This document shows positions 12,648 to 23,846 of a DNA stretch of 64,000 bases, in pieces. Source of the stretch: Procambarus clarkii (lineage: Eukaryota; Arthropoda; Malacostraca; Decapoda; Cambaridae). The notes under the pieces were generated by a model. The model had not been told where the DNA came from, searched no databases, and worked only from the letters and a program-made list of their open reading frames with translations. Position numbers and translations under genes: made by a program. The stretch covers positions 5,294,061 through 5,358,060 of the forward strand of contig NC_091208.1 of assembly GCF_040958095.1 (NCBI RefSeq). The letters are read 5' to 3'. Each line of letters begins with the position of its first letter. Position 1 is the first letter of the stretch.

Positions 12648-12901
12648 CTCTGAGTGTAAACTAAAGTCTTTGAAAATGTAATAAGTTATTACGAAATGTG
12701 TTCAAGTGTCGCGTCAGACTAGAAATGAAAATGAATTTTGGAGAATTGATTTTTCAATTACAAACAACAGTGAAAAGAATTATAAGAAATATTGAGAAAA
12801 TTCGTGTTAGAATTATTAATCTTTCTTTTTTGGTCATATTTAATAATATATGTCTACAGGAAAGACTGCTACCAATATGTATATATATTCAAAGACTTTA
12901 G
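12648..12901 (+). pseudogene. Penelope-like family A: pLTR piece and start of the RT ORF
   Basis: Matches 14508-14690 in direct orientation (GTAAACTAAAGTCTTTGAAA, then an N-terminal coding start). The reading frame from the Met at 12731 begins MNFGELIFQL and runs to about 12901. Equivalent starts occur at 14580 and 30370 with the shared pattern FGEL(L/I)F(Q/E)L, then an Ile/Lys-rich helix, IFN and LLP. I read this as the N-terminus of a Penelope-like polyprotein cut off after about 57 codons. Tandem, truncated copies joined through pseudo-LTRs are typical of Penelope-like elements. Confidence 0.6.
12662..12700 (+). ncRNA. Hammerhead-like motif, family A pLTR (degenerate)
   Basis: A TTTGAAAAT box, a perfect hairpin GTAATA-AGT-TATTAC and then CGAAA, the order of a hammerhead core (CUGANGA, stem II, GAAA). 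Penelope-like pLTRs are known to carry hammerheads. The first core base and others are changed, so this copy is probably inactive. Confidence 0.35.
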
Positions 12902-13101
12902 TTTACACACACACAACTATAACTTGCAAACACTAAACAGAGTTTAAACAGTTTTGACTTTATACCTGCATTTGGGTGAGGTGATATGTTACAACAGTTT
13001 TGGATGAGGTGAAAACAAACTTTCAACACAAGACAGAACACGAAACAATGGGTATAATATTTTGTAAGTTAAATGGAAGAATGGAAGTAACTGCAAAGGG
13101 C
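12902..13101 (-). mobile_element. Inverted 3' UTR/pLTR piece of Penelope-like family A
   Basis: Non-coding. Its minus strand repeats sequence found in plus orientation at about 14279-14530, including the CACCTCA…CCCAAATG stretch and the GTGTGTGTAAACTAAAGTC stretch. It contains the shared motif GGGCCAATA…CTGCA near 13091-13112 in inverse orientation. Confidence 0.55.
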
Positions 13102-13452
13102 CTATTGGCCCATATTTCTTGATGCTTCTATATTGGTGCGGAGTCTTGAAGTGGGTAGAACATAGTTGTGCATTAATTGGTTGTTGATTGCTGGTGTCGA
13201 CTTCTTAATGTGTAGTGCCTCGCAGATATCAAGCCGCCTCCTATCGCTGTATCTATCGACGATTTCTGTGTTTTTTGTTAAGACTTCTCTGGTGATGGTC
13301 TGGTTGTGGGAAGAGATTATATGTTCCTTAATGGAGCCATGTTGCTTATGCATCGTTAATCGCCTGGAAAGAGATGTTGTTGTCTTGCCTATATACTGAA
13401 TTCTTTGAGGCTTACTGGAAAGAATTCTGGATAGGAGCGGAGGTTTCCACAC
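13102..13452 (-). pseudogene. Inverted fragment: GIY-YIG endonuclease end of Penelope-like family A
   Basis: The minus-strand frame (116 codons) has QYIGKTTTSLSRRLTMHKQ, then a helix ending CEALHIKKSTPAIN. It is almost the same as the C-terminal endonuclease at 13980-14275 in plus orientation. It lacks the RT and the upstream Tyr of GIY. It lies head-to-head with the plus-strand copy, the junction being near 13410-13452. Inverted 5'-truncated copies beside a second copy are a known Penelope habit. Confidence 0.75.
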
Positions 13453-14278
13453 TGCAGTCTACACTAAGGAAACAAACATAGGAATGTGCCTGAATGCCAA
13501 CAGTGACTGCCCAGACAGGTACAAGAGGAGTGTTGTTAACGCTTATGTCGACCGTGCCCTCAGCCACAGCTCAGAATGGAAGCAAGTCGACGAAGAACTC
13601 TGTAGGGTAAGGCTGGTCTTAGTCAACAACGGCTTCTCCAATGGTTTCGTGGAAGACATCATAAGAAGGAAAGTGAAACGCCATGCAACCTCTGAAGAGA
13701 CAACTAACACAACACCTATACCCCCTATTAGACTATTTTACAGGAACTTCTTTTCCACAGCCCATAAAACGGAGGAAAGGGTCCTGAAAGATATTGTCAG
13801 TAGAAACGTTATCCCTACAGACAAAAATCAGAAGATACAACTGACGATTTACTATAAAACCAGAAAAACGGCCAGCCTACTCATGAGAAACTCTCCAGAC
13901 ACAAAACAGAACGCTTTAAAAGAGACCAACGTCGTCTATGCCTTCAAATGCCCTCTTGGGGACTGTAAGCCTAAAAAAAAACAGTATATAGGCAAGACAA
14001 CAACATCTCTTTCCAGGCGTTTAACGATGCATAAGCAACAGGGCTCCATTAAGGAACATATAATCTCTTCCCACAAACAAACCATCACCAGAGAAATCTT
14101 AGCAAACAACACAGAAATCATCGATAGATACAGCGATAGCAGGCGGCTTGACGTCTGCGAGGCACTACACATCAAGAAGTCAACGCCAGCAATCAACAGC
14201 CAATTAATGCACAACTATATTCTACCCACTTCAAGACTCCGCTCCAATATAGAAGCATCAAGAAAAATGGACCAATAG
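13425..14278 (+). pseudogene. Penelope-like family A: RT C-terminus plus GIY-YIG endonuclease, 5'-truncated
   Basis: The annotated Met is at 13484, but the frame is already open upstream, coding VYTKETNIGMCLNANSDCP, which matches the family B protein (VYTKPTNIGLCLNGRSECP). The catalytic RT palm is missing. The C-terminus has a Cys pair (CPLGDC) then QYIGKTTTSLSRRL and CEALHI with the Glu expected of GIY-YIG nucleases. The active enzyme would nick DNA for target-primed copying. The remaining frame ends at 14275 with no internal stop, so the copy is truncated more than decayed. Confidence 0.75.
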
Positions 14279-14507
14279 GCTTTCTACAATTACTTCCAAT
14301 CAATACCCATTGTTTCGTGTTCTGTCTTGTGTTTGAATTTAATACCCATTCAATACCCATTGTTTCGTGTTCTGTCTTGTGTTGGAATTTAATACCCATT
14401 GAATACCCATTGTTGAAAGTTCGTTTTTCACCTCATCCACCTCACCCAAATGTAGATATAAACCTCGAAGATGTGTTAGCTCTATTCAGTTTCAGTTGTG
14501 TGTTTGT
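14279..14507 (+). mobile_element. 3' UTR/pLTR of Penelope-like family A with a 50-bp tandem repeat
   Basis: Non-coding. CAATACCCATTGTTTCGTG occurs at 14301 and 14351 with a degenerate third copy at 14401, a 50-bp period. Just after the stop comes the GGACCAATAGGC motif shared with the other Penelope-like copies. Confidence 0.55.
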
Positions 14508-14686
14508 AAACTAAAGTCTTTGAAAATGTAATAAGTTTTACGAAACATGCTCAAGTGTCGCGTCAGACTAGAAATAAAAATGAATTTTGGAGAATTGATC
14601 TTTGAATTACCATCAACAGTGAAAAGAAACATAAGAAAGATAGAGAAAATTCGTGTTAGAATTATTAATCTTACTTTTCAGTCATA

Positions 14687-14690
<4 letters not shown>
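14508..14690 (+). pseudogene. Second pLTR/N-terminal ORF start of Penelope-like family A
   Basis: Direct repeat of 12648-12850. It includes a hammerhead-like CTTTGAAAAT…TACGAAAC stretch (about 14517-14545) and an ORF start MNFGELIFELP at 14580. The frame is cut by (TA)n at 14689. With 13425-14278 this forms the partial head-to-tail arrangement seen in Penelope-like elements. Confidence 0.6.

Positions 14691-14770
<80 letters not shown>
14689..14770. repeat. (TA)n microsatellite
   Basis: TA tract directly against the LTR at 14771. The other side of that LTR element, from 21660, is also (TA)n, so the element inserted into a TA tract. Confidence 0.95.
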
Positions 14771-14773
<3 letters not shown>

Positions 14774-15451
14774 GACGGTAAAGCGTTGGTGCTCGGCCGT
14801 TTCAAAAGCTAGGGGCATGGCCTCGTCACATAAAGAAAAAAAAAAGAGAAAAGCTGGAACTTTCGTCTGTGGTAAGGTAATGGGAAGACACACAAAACAC
14901 AAGTAAATTTAACAATGAAATTTTAATTACGTTAGAAAAGCAAGACATGAATAAAATTGAGCATAAAATGTAACAGACAAATCAACAAACAAAATAATAA
15001 GAATAATCACTGGCAAATGAAAAGTTACGTTAAGACAAGTGAGTAATAGCAAAGTATATGATAGTGCCGGAATATTGGCTTCGAGCTGCCACCTCCCTTA
15101 GTACACGTAAGCCGAGGCTTAGTATACCAATGATACGTGCCAACTGCAAGGAGTACTGGAATATTCTGCCTTCTCTGGGCCGCTGCAGCCCAGACATCAA
15201 CTCGGCAGAGGGTGGTGGGACAGGTGCGACTGGACACCAGCCAATCAACGACCGGCAGGCGATGGACAAGCAGTTTGCCGGTTAATGGTGGCGGGGGCGA
15301 GCAGGTGTGCCGGTGTGCTGGATACGTTTTGCTCTCTGGGCAAAACGTTTTGGAGATACTTGTTGGATATATCTTCTATATTATCTGTTGATGTGACGTA
15401 CTTTGGAGGGAAGAGCAGGCTCAATCTCTCTTGAAAGAGATTATCGTCACA
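14771..15451 (-). repeat. 3' LTR of the Gmr1-like element
   Basis: 681 bp, TGTGACG…CGTCACA with 7-bp terminal inverted repeats. Direct repeat of 20982-21659. The two differ by a few percent by eye, so this is not a very recent insertion. Confidence 0.9.
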
Positions 15452-15979
15452 ACTCTCCCCCGAAGCCTGCGGTTCTGGAAGAAGTACGTCGTTATGTGGT
15501 GGAGTAATAGGTGGAGTTGCTTCTACTTCATAAACTCTGGAGAGGGCATCGGCTATGATGTTGTCAGAACCCTTGATATAGCGGATCTCCAGGTTGAAAT
15601 CTTGTAGGTATAAAGCCCATCGTAGAAGACGCTGGTTAGTGAGTTGGGCTTGATGTAAGAAGCGGAGAGGGTTGTGGTCTGAGAAGATGGTGGTAGACCT
15701 GGCACCTTGTAGGTACGGAGCGAAGTGTTGGAGATTCAGGACGATGGATAGTAGCTCCTTTTCAATAGTGCTGTAGTTCCTCTGGTGGGGTTTTAATTTG
15801 TAGCTGTAGTAGCTGACAGGTAGAACCTCCTCGCCTCGTTGCTGCATCAGGACACCACCAACGCCGGTACCACTGGCGTCGACATGAAGGACGAAAGGCT
15901 TGGTGATATCTGGCGAGGCGAGGATGGGATTAGAACAGAGGAGGAATTTGAGTTGTTCGAAAGCAACGGTTTGCTGCAT
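15245..15979 (-). pseudogene. pol: RNase H domain of the Gmr1-like Pol (C-terminal segment)
   Basis: The 244-codon frame opens with the RT-RNase H connection. It shows VLHVDASGTGVGGVL (first catalytic Asp), TIEKELLSIV (Glu) and TIFSDHNPL (Asp), then ends the RNase H domain at DALSRVYEVE. This enzyme removes RNA from the RNA-DNA hybrid during copying. The last ~70 codons run into the 3' LTR. It is separated from the RT frame at 16058 by a frameshift and an in-frame stop near 16012, so the current copy cannot make one Pol chain. Confidence 0.85.
15452..15463 (-). promoter_or_regulatory. Polypurine tract of the Gmr1-like element
   Basis: The minus strand reads GGGGGAGAGT directly before the 3' LTR, the expected place and composition for plus-strand DNA priming. 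Confidence 0.65.
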
Positions 15980-16057
15980 GGTCCACTTATACCGTTGCTT
16001 GGGACTGGTTAATTAGGATTAAAGGTGTGGCGAACTGTACTGAAATTTCTCACAAAC

Positions 16058-17440
16058 CTACGGTAGTAGGAGGCAAGACCAAGGAAGCGCAGGAAGCTTC
16101 TTCCTGGTGGTAGGCTGTGGATAATGTTGGATGGCTTGAGTGTGTGAGTTTAACGGAGCTAGGCTGCCACTCCCAATAACATGACCCAGATAACGCACTT
16201 TACCTTTCGCGAAGGTGGACTTGCCCAGGTTGATGGTGAGGCCGGCTGTCAGGAGCTTGGCGAACAGTCGTCGCAGCTGGAGCAGATGTTCACTCCAGGT
16301 GTTGGATGCTACGACGATATCATCCAAATAGGCGTACATGTTACCCAAGCCCTGGATGACACGGTTGACAGCTCTCTGAAAGGTGGCCGGGGCATTACAT
16401 AGTCCGAAAGGAAGGCGTTCATATCTGAAAAGTCCAAAAGGAGTGATAAAGGCAGATATTTCTTTAGCTCGCTCCGTTAAGCACACTTGGTAATACTCCT
16501 TAAGCAAGTCCACTTGGGACAAGTACCGGGCATTACCAATGGCGTCAAGAATGTCATCTATCCTTGGTAAGGGGTATGCATCCTTGACAGTCACGTTATT
16601 TAACTTACGATAGTCAGTACATAGCCTCACCTTACCTTGGGGTTTTGGGACCAAGATACAGGGTGAGGCCCAGGGGGACTCACAAGGTGTAGCCAGTCCA
16701 TGATCCAAGAGATACTGCACCTCAGCACGCATGACTTCCTTCTTGCTAGGGCTGATTCGGTAGAAGGGTTGACGAATCGGCCGGGTGTCGGGGAGCAGTT
16801 GGATGTCGTGCTGGGTAACATTACACTCTTGGGGGTCATCTCTGAACAACTCCTGATGTTCTCTGAAGATTTTGACGAGAGGTGCACTATGTTTGTCCTG
16901 AAAATAGTTGGGAAGATCATTAAGGATTTTCGAATTAGAAAGCGCTGAATCCTTGTCAGTGCTTTCGGGAGGAGAAGCAGGGAAGGTTTCACTGTGGATG
17001 TATGGTTCTGTAAAAGCAGAGTAGTTTAGCATGACAGTGGGAGGAGTACCATTATATAGCTTCAGGAGGTTGACGTGGCACAGCTGGGTCTTCCGCCGCC
17101 TATCTGGAGTCTCTAGAACGTAGTTATGGTTGTTTCTGCACTCCTTGATGCGGTAGGGTCCTGAAAACCTGTTTTCTAAAGGAGAACCTGGGATAGGGAA
17201 GTAAGCGAGCATGAAGTCTCCCGGCTTAAATTTTCTTACTTTGCTGGTCTGGTCGTAATGAGTCTTCATCCTCTCCTGTGCTTTCAATAGATTATCTTGG
17301 GCAAAACTGTGGACTCTCTCTAGAATGTGTTGAAGGTTTTGAAGAAACTGGGGCACATTCTGATGCTCACTGAAGGTGGCATCACGTAGAAAGTCTTTGA
17401 AAGCCTTGAGAGGAGTACGGCACTTACGTCCGTAGAGCAT
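16058..17440 (-). pseudogene. pol: Integrase C-terminus and reverse transcriptase of the Gmr1-like element
   Basis: 460 codons. Residues 1-130 are the integrase C-terminal region with the GPY/F module (RFSGPYR about 91-97, following FKPGDFMLAYFP). RT follows from about residue 180: SPWASPCILVPK, VRLCTDYRKLN, FGLCNAPATFQR and catalytic YLDD at 371-374. This is direct proof that integrase sits before RT. The frame is lost at the 3' end in the thumb (LPALPWSCLLLP), and the 5' end is separated from the integrase core by a break near 17450-17490, next to a short expanded TA run. Confidence 0.85.
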
Positions 17441-17457
17441 CTCATAAGGAGATACTC

Positions 17458-19260
17458 CTAGGGACTCATTGGGAAGACTTCTATATATATATGCATTATC
17501 AGATCTATTTGCTTATCCCAATCCTTAGAGGTTTCACTACAAAACTTTTTAAGAAGTGCTTTAATAGTCTGATGACTACGCTCAAGAGAACCCTGTGAAG
17601 CAGGATGATAGGGGCTGGACAATACCTGTTTGATGTTGAACTCCTCCAGTGTCCTTTTGAAGAGATCACTGGTGAAGTTGGTGCCACAGTCGCTCTGAAC
17701 CTCCCTGGGAAATCCATACTGGGTGAAGATCTTCAATAAGTGCTTCACAACCGTAGCAGCCGTAATGTTCTTCACTGGAACTGCTATGGGAAATCTGGTG
17801 GTAGGACACAGGATGGTTAAGATATAGGCGTTACCTGAACTGGTCCGAGGTAAAGGACCAGCACAGTCTATAATAAGTCTGTGGAAAGGTTCCGCAGGCA
17901 CCTGTATGGGAATCAGTGGCGCTCTGGGAATAGAGATGTTCGGTTTACCTGCCATCTGACATGTATGACACTGTTTTACGTACTGTTTGACGCTATTTAC
18001 CATACCTGGCCAGTAGTAGTCTTGACGGATTCCATGGTAAGTCTTGTTGAATCCGTAGTGGGAGAGTGCTCCGTGGGCCAGGTGTAGAATAGTGGGCCGC
18101 AGGCTGGCAGGAATCACAAGTTGTTCGACGTTGGCCCAATCGTCCTCCTCCTTCAGTTTACTGGGTCTATATCTGCGGTAGAGCAAGTCGTTCTCTAGGA
18201 AGAACCCAGGAATACTGTCGGGTTGAATCTCAGCCTGGAAAAATATTGGTGTTAAGGTAAGATCTTCCCTCTGTAACTTACGGAACTCCAACTTGGTCAG
18301 ATTCGGGGGTAGTTTCTGAGGGTCTTGAGGGAGAGCGGTAGCAGTAGAGTCAGCTGGCTGTGGTCGTGCGGCTTGTGCACGGGTGGTCACTAGAACCGGA
18401 GGAGAAACTTCATCACTCTCTTGAACCTTTGCTGGAACATACTCAAATATAGGGTTGTCTGGCACAGAGGTACACACCTGGGGTTTGTCCATGACGATCA
18501 GGTTGGTCGGTTGCAGGTCTTCTGCCAAGTCGTTGCCCAGGAGAAGTTGCACTCCAGGCATGGGAAAAGGCTTTTCCCTGACGGCGACTTGGACTTCTCC
18601 GTTCACGAAGGGACAATCCAGGTGGACTCTGGCGAGAGGATAAGGAGTGGTAGCAGTGAGGTCAGTGATGAAGACAGTTTCTCCGGTGTAGGCGATGTTG
18701 GGCACAGCCGACTTCAAGATGATCGATTGAAGAGCCGCTGTGTCCCTCAAGATCTTCAATTTGAAACGTCCCTCCGGATTTGAACCTTTGGCAGAGACAG
18801 TTCCAGTATACAGGTGGTTACTGAAAAGAGAAAGATCATTAACATGAACACCAACATTCATCACAGGCTTACTGGACTTAGGAGGAGTTGGTTTGGGTTT
18901 TTGCATTTCGGCGGTTCCTTTGTATTGAGACTTACCACATTTATCTATGGTATGTCCATAGAGTCTACAATACTTGCAGTACAATTGCGAGCCAGCTTGA
19001 TCGGTACTCACTTTCTCGTAACTGTACCACGACTTCTTACTGGAGGATGGTTCGGGTGTCAGCCGGTGGATGAGGCTGTACGTGTCAGCCGACTTAGCAC
19101 ACTTCAGGTAGTCGGTTTCTTCTTTATCTGCTAAATATAGACGGACAGGAGGCGGCACACGCCTCAAGAATTCTTCAACTAGCATCAGGTTGACGAGTTC
19201 TGCAAAGGTAGAGACATGTGCTGCTTCCAGCCATTTCATATCTCTTTTTGGTGTTAGCAA
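17458..19260 (-). pseudogene. pol: Gag C-terminus, protease and integrase core of the Gmr1-like element
   Basis: 600 codons. End of capsid, then a zinc knuckle C95-C98-H103-C108 (CX2CX4HX4C). Aspartic protease: DTA at 173-175 and LLGNDL about 240-245. Integrase: HHCC zinc domain about 393-434 (HLAHGALSHYGF…CHTC), then catalytic D465 (IIDCAG), D524 (QSDCGTNF) and E560 (GSLERSHQ). This layout puts protease and integrase directly after Gag. It overlaps the gag frame by 86 bp. A one-base change in an A5 run near 19250 explains the shift better than programmed recoding. The frame ends at a stop near 17458. Confidence 0.85.
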
Positions 19261-20062
19261 ACTCGAGAAAGGTAGTGGTACTTGCCTTCAGGTGGTCACG
19301 GAATTTCCTTCGATAACTTTCGGTGGAGAGAAGGTAGGCGTCCAACACTGCTTGTTTCAGAGTCTGGTAGTCATTCTCAGACGCCAAAGTACTGAGTGTG
19401 ACTGCAGCTCTACCTGTAAGATGTACTCTGAGAAGGGTGGCCCATTGGTCGGCAGGCCAACTGAGTTGATTAGCAAGGGTTTCAAAGGTGGTGAAAAACA
19501 CGTCAACTTCTGTTTCTACAAATGATGGCATTAACTTACTTGCATGTGATATATTAAAACTGATGGGAAGATTGGCAGTAGCTTGCTGGCGTTGAGCGAG
19601 GTGTGAAGTTTCCAACGCGAATTCTCGTTGACGACATTCCATAGCCAGGGTTGCTTGGTGCTTGTCATGTTCGTGTTGCATTTCCAACTGGCGTCGTTTT
19701 GTTTCGAGCTGTATTCGTTCACGTTCACGGAGTAATGCAATCTCACATTCTTGTTCTTCCTTTCGTATTGCAGCTGCTTCCCTTTGCTGCTCACGTTCAA
19801 TCTTGGCCAGCTCTAGTTTGAGTTTCATCGTTGCCAAATCAGTTTTATCTGCAATAAAGTAAATTTCGTGAGTTTCAGAGTCTATCTTACCTTGCTCTAA
19901 GAAGTGATCCAGTAACAGGTTGTGTATTTCATTTTTGTTGGCTTGGTAGGGAACTTCCAGTTGATACTCATGTGCAAGAGTTTGTAATTCAGTCCTCTTG
20001 GCACGACTTAAAGTCCCTATTTCACCTGCTGGATCTGCACGGAAAGCTTGGAGACGAAACAA
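19175..20062 (-). pseudogene. gag: Gag of the Gmr1-like element (matrix/coiled coil/capsid)
   Basis: 295 codons. Residues about 18-57 look like a SAP-type helix pair (LSRAKRTELQTLAHEYQLEV). Residues about 80-165 are a charged Glu/Arg/Gln coiled coil. The capsid-like part follows (FFTTFETLANQLSWPADQWATLLRVHLTGRAAVTLSTL…). Gag packages the element RNA in particles. The true Gag continues in the next frame through the zinc knuckle of the following segment; the last ~28 residues here are out of frame. The SAP-plus-coiled-coil start is shared with the partial Gag at 1-631. Confidence 0.8.
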
Positions 20063-20981
20063 GCATTCGTGAAATTGGTGAAATTAGCAAATAAATGCAC
20101 AACGAATATACCGTTGTGATATAGTGAATGTCAGAAACAGGACAACGTGGCAACTGGTACCTATCCTGTGGAATCTTTAACAATTAAAGTTAATTACAAG
20201 ATGTTAAATGATTAATTAAATCAAGGTCGCAGGAAATCTTGTACCCGGTACTCATGTAAGAGGATAAGGGCAAGAAAATCCTACTAAACAAGTGAAACTG
20301 AGTTTGTAAAACAAATGAAACAGTTAATTGTCTCAAAAGTAAAATTGGTAGTCCAAGGATGTAGGCATACCTTGCCGAGTCTCTATAGGACATAAGCAAG
20401 TTTTCCCACTGAAATTAATATGATACTTACAGAATTAGCGAACTTTTGTGCTCTGAAAAAGAAAGCTAATTCCCTACCAATGTATGTATCATCATCTCTG
20501 ACTGACATGTAGGGGTGCGAGGTGTCAACTGGTGACGAGAACTGCTGCTGAGGTTCCAATTCAGCAACTAAAGTTCGTGCTAGAGGAACTATGGCCCTCT
20601 TTATCCTCCTACTGTCAGATTGCAGAAGATTAGGTGCACTTGACCCGGGGGCAGACCACAGTACCAGGGTACCAATATGATGATCTGTCGAAAATATGAG
20701 AAATATCCAAAGGACAAAAGATGGTAAACACGAGTAATAACACGGAGGGAGAGATGACCAATTAAGAGTATGACTGAGGCCTACAGTCACCACGTAATCC
20801 AAAGTTGTCTCACCTTCACTATATGCTACTCTCGGAATGCACAATACACACAGCACCATATAAAAATGAAATTGAATATGAAAAATAGTAAAAGCTACGT
20901 TACCAAAGCCAAATACGCTTACCATAAATTACTACTTGGCACCAGTACCTGAGTGAAGCTCCCGGACAGGCCCCCACTTTA
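20063..20981 (-). other. Leader of the Gmr1-like element
   Basis: About 0.9 kb between PBS and gag. A 180-codon minus-strand ORF (20383-20925) with hydrophobic stretches is present, but it lies upstream of gag, has no recognisable domain, and is not supported as a gene. Otherwise nothing coding is seen. Confidence 0.5.
20959..20976 (-). promoter_or_regulatory. Primer-binding site, tRNA-Pro-like
   Basis: The minus strand reads TGGGGGCCTGTCCGGGAG, five bases inside the 5' LTR. It matches the well-known tRNA-Pro PBS (TGGGGGCTCGTCCGGGAT) at 15 of 18 positions. Confidence 0.65.
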
Positions 20982-21659
20982 CGTGACGGTAACGCGTTGG
21001 TGTTCGGCTGTTTCAAAAGCTAGGGGCATGGCCTCGTCACATAAAGAAAAAAAAAGAGAAAAGCTGGAACTTTCGTCTGTGGTAAGGTAATGGGAAGACA
21101 CAAAACACAAGTAAATTTAACAATGAAATTTTAATTACGTTAGAAAAGCAAGACATGAACAAAATTGAGTATAAAATGTAACAGACAAATCAACAAACAA
21201 AATAATAAGAATAATCACTGGCAAATGAAAAGTTACGTTAAGACAAGTGAATAATAGCAAAGTAAATAATAGTGCAGGAAAATTGGCTTCGAGCTGCCAC
21301 CTCCCTTAGTACACGTAAGCCAAGGCTTAGTCTACCAATGAGACGTGTCAACTGTGTGGAGCACTGAGATATTCTGCCTTCTCTGGGTCGCTGTAGCCCA
21401 GACATCAACTTGTGGAGGAGGGTGGTGGGGCAGGTGCGACTGGGCACCAGCCAATCAGCGACAGGCAGGCGATGGACAAGTAGTTTGCCAGTTAACGGTG
21501 GTGGAGGCGAGCAGGTGCGCCGGTGCTGGATACGTTTTGCTCTCTGGGCAAAACGTTTTGGAGATACTTGTTGGATATATCTTTTATATTATCTGTTGAG
21601 GTGACGTACTTTGGAGGGAAGAGCAGGCTCAATCTCTCTTGAAAGAGATTATCATCACA
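20982..21659 (-). repeat. 5' LTR of the Gmr1-like element
   Basis: 678 bp direct repeat of 14771-15451, ending ATCATCACA against (TA)n. Confidence 0.9.
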
Positions 21660-21993
<334 letters not shown>

Positions 21994-22016
21994 TTATATG
22001 TATGTATGTATGTGTG

Positions 22017-23846
22017 TGTGTGTGTACTCACCTATATGTACTCACCTATATGTGCTTGCAGGATCGAGCATTGACTCTTGGATCCCGCCTTTCGAGCATC
22101 GGTTGTTTACAGCAATGACTCCTGTCCCATTTCCCTATCATACCTGGTTTTAAAATTATGAATAGTATTTGCTTCCACAACCTGTTCCTGAAGTGCATTC
22201 CATTTCCCCACTACTCTCACGCTAAAAGAAAACTTCCTAACATCTCTGTGACTCATCTGAGTTTCAAGCTTCCATCCATGTCCTCTCGTTCTGTTACTAT
22301 TCCGTGTGAACATTTCGTCTATGTCCACTCTGTCAATTCCTCTGAGTATCTTATACGTTCCTATCATGTCCCCCCTCTCCCTTCTTCTTTCTAGTGTCGT
22401 AAGGCACAGTTCCCTCAGGCGCTCTTCATACCCCATCCCTCGTAGCTCTGGGACGAGTCTCGTTGCAAACCTCTGAACCTTTTCCAGTTTCATTATATGC
22501 TTCTTCAGATGGGGACTCCATGATGAGGCGGCATACTCTAAGACTGGCCTTACGTAGGCAGTGTAAAGCGCCCTAAATGCCTCCTTACTTAGGTTTCTGA
22601 ATGATGTTCTAACTTTTGCCAGTGTAGAGTACGCTGCTGTCGTTATCCTATTAATATGTGCCTCAGGAGATAGATTAGGTGTTACGTCCACCCCCAGGTC
22701 TCTTTCACGCGTCGTTACAGGTAGGCTGTTCCCCTTCATTGTGTACTGTCCCTTTGGTCTCCTATCTCCTAGTCCCATTTCCATAACTTTACATTTGCTC
22801 GTGTTGAATTCTAGTAGCCATTTCTCTGACCATCTCTGCAATCTGTTCAGGTCCTCTTGGAGGATCCTGCAATCCTCATCTGTCACAACTCTTCTCATCA
22901 ACTTTGCATCATCCGCAAACATCGACATGTAGGACTCTACGCCTGTAAACATGTCGTTAACATATACAAGAAATAGAATTGGTCCCAGCACCGATCCTTG
23001 TGGTACTCCACTTGTTACTGTTCGCCAGTCCGACTTCTCGCCCCTTACCGTAACTCTTTGGCTCCTTCCTGTTAGGTAGTTCCTTATCCATTCTAGGACC
23101 TTTCCCCCCACCCCCGCCTGCCTCTCGAGCTTGAACAGCAGTCTCATGTGCGGTACTGTATCAAAGGCTTTTTGGCAGTCCAGAAATATGCAGTCTGCCC
23201 AACCATCTCTGTCCTGTCTTATCCTCGTTATTTTATCATAGAATTCCAGAAGGTTTGTTAGGCACGATTTCCCTGTCCAGAACCCATGTTGATGTTTGTT
23301 CACAAACCTAATGTTCTCCAGGTGTGCAACCAGTCGTAGCCTAATTATTCTTTCCAGTATTTTACAGGGGATGCTTGTCAGTGATACAGGTCTGTAGTTA
23401 AGTGCCTCCTCCCTATCTCCTTTCTTGAAGATCGGCACGACATTTGCCTTCTTCCAGCAACTGGGCAATTCTCCTGACATAAGTGACTCATTAAAGATCA
23501 TTGCCAGAGGCACGCTGAGGGCCTGTGCTGCTTCTTTTAGTATCCACGGTGATACTTTGTCTGGTCCAACTGCTTTAGTTGCATCTAGAGTTGTCAACTG
23601 TTTCATTACCTCCTCTGCTGTCACCTCTATATCTGATAGTCTTTCATCTAGGGTAACCCCTTCCAACAATGGGAGCTGCTCAGGCTCGGTAGTGAACACT
23701 CCATGGAAACTGGCATTCAGTGCCTCGCAGATTTCCTTGTCACTTTCAGTATATGCCCCCTCTGTCTTCCTTAGTCTTGTCACTTGGTCGTTCACCGACA
23801 TTTTTCTTCTTATATGACTGTGTAGTAACTTAGGTTGTTTTTAGGT

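Larger units (their letters stand above)
14771..21659 (-). mobile_element. Complete Gmr1-like LTR retrotransposon (PR-IN-RT-RH order)
   Basis: About 6.9 kb, transcribed on the minus strand. It has two LTRs, a tRNA-Pro-like PBS, gag, protease, integrase, RT, RNase H and a polypurine tract. Reading along the element, the integrase (D465, D524, E560 of the second ORF) comes before the RT (YLDD), although all domains are Ty3/gypsy-like. That order is the hallmark of the Gmr1 group described from cod. Several frame breaks make this copy non-autonomous now. Confidence 0.85.

Noticed and set aside
20383..20925. 180-codon ORF with hydrophobic stretches, possible envelope-like gene
   Set aside because: It lies between the PBS and gag, where no env is expected, and shows no envelope features.
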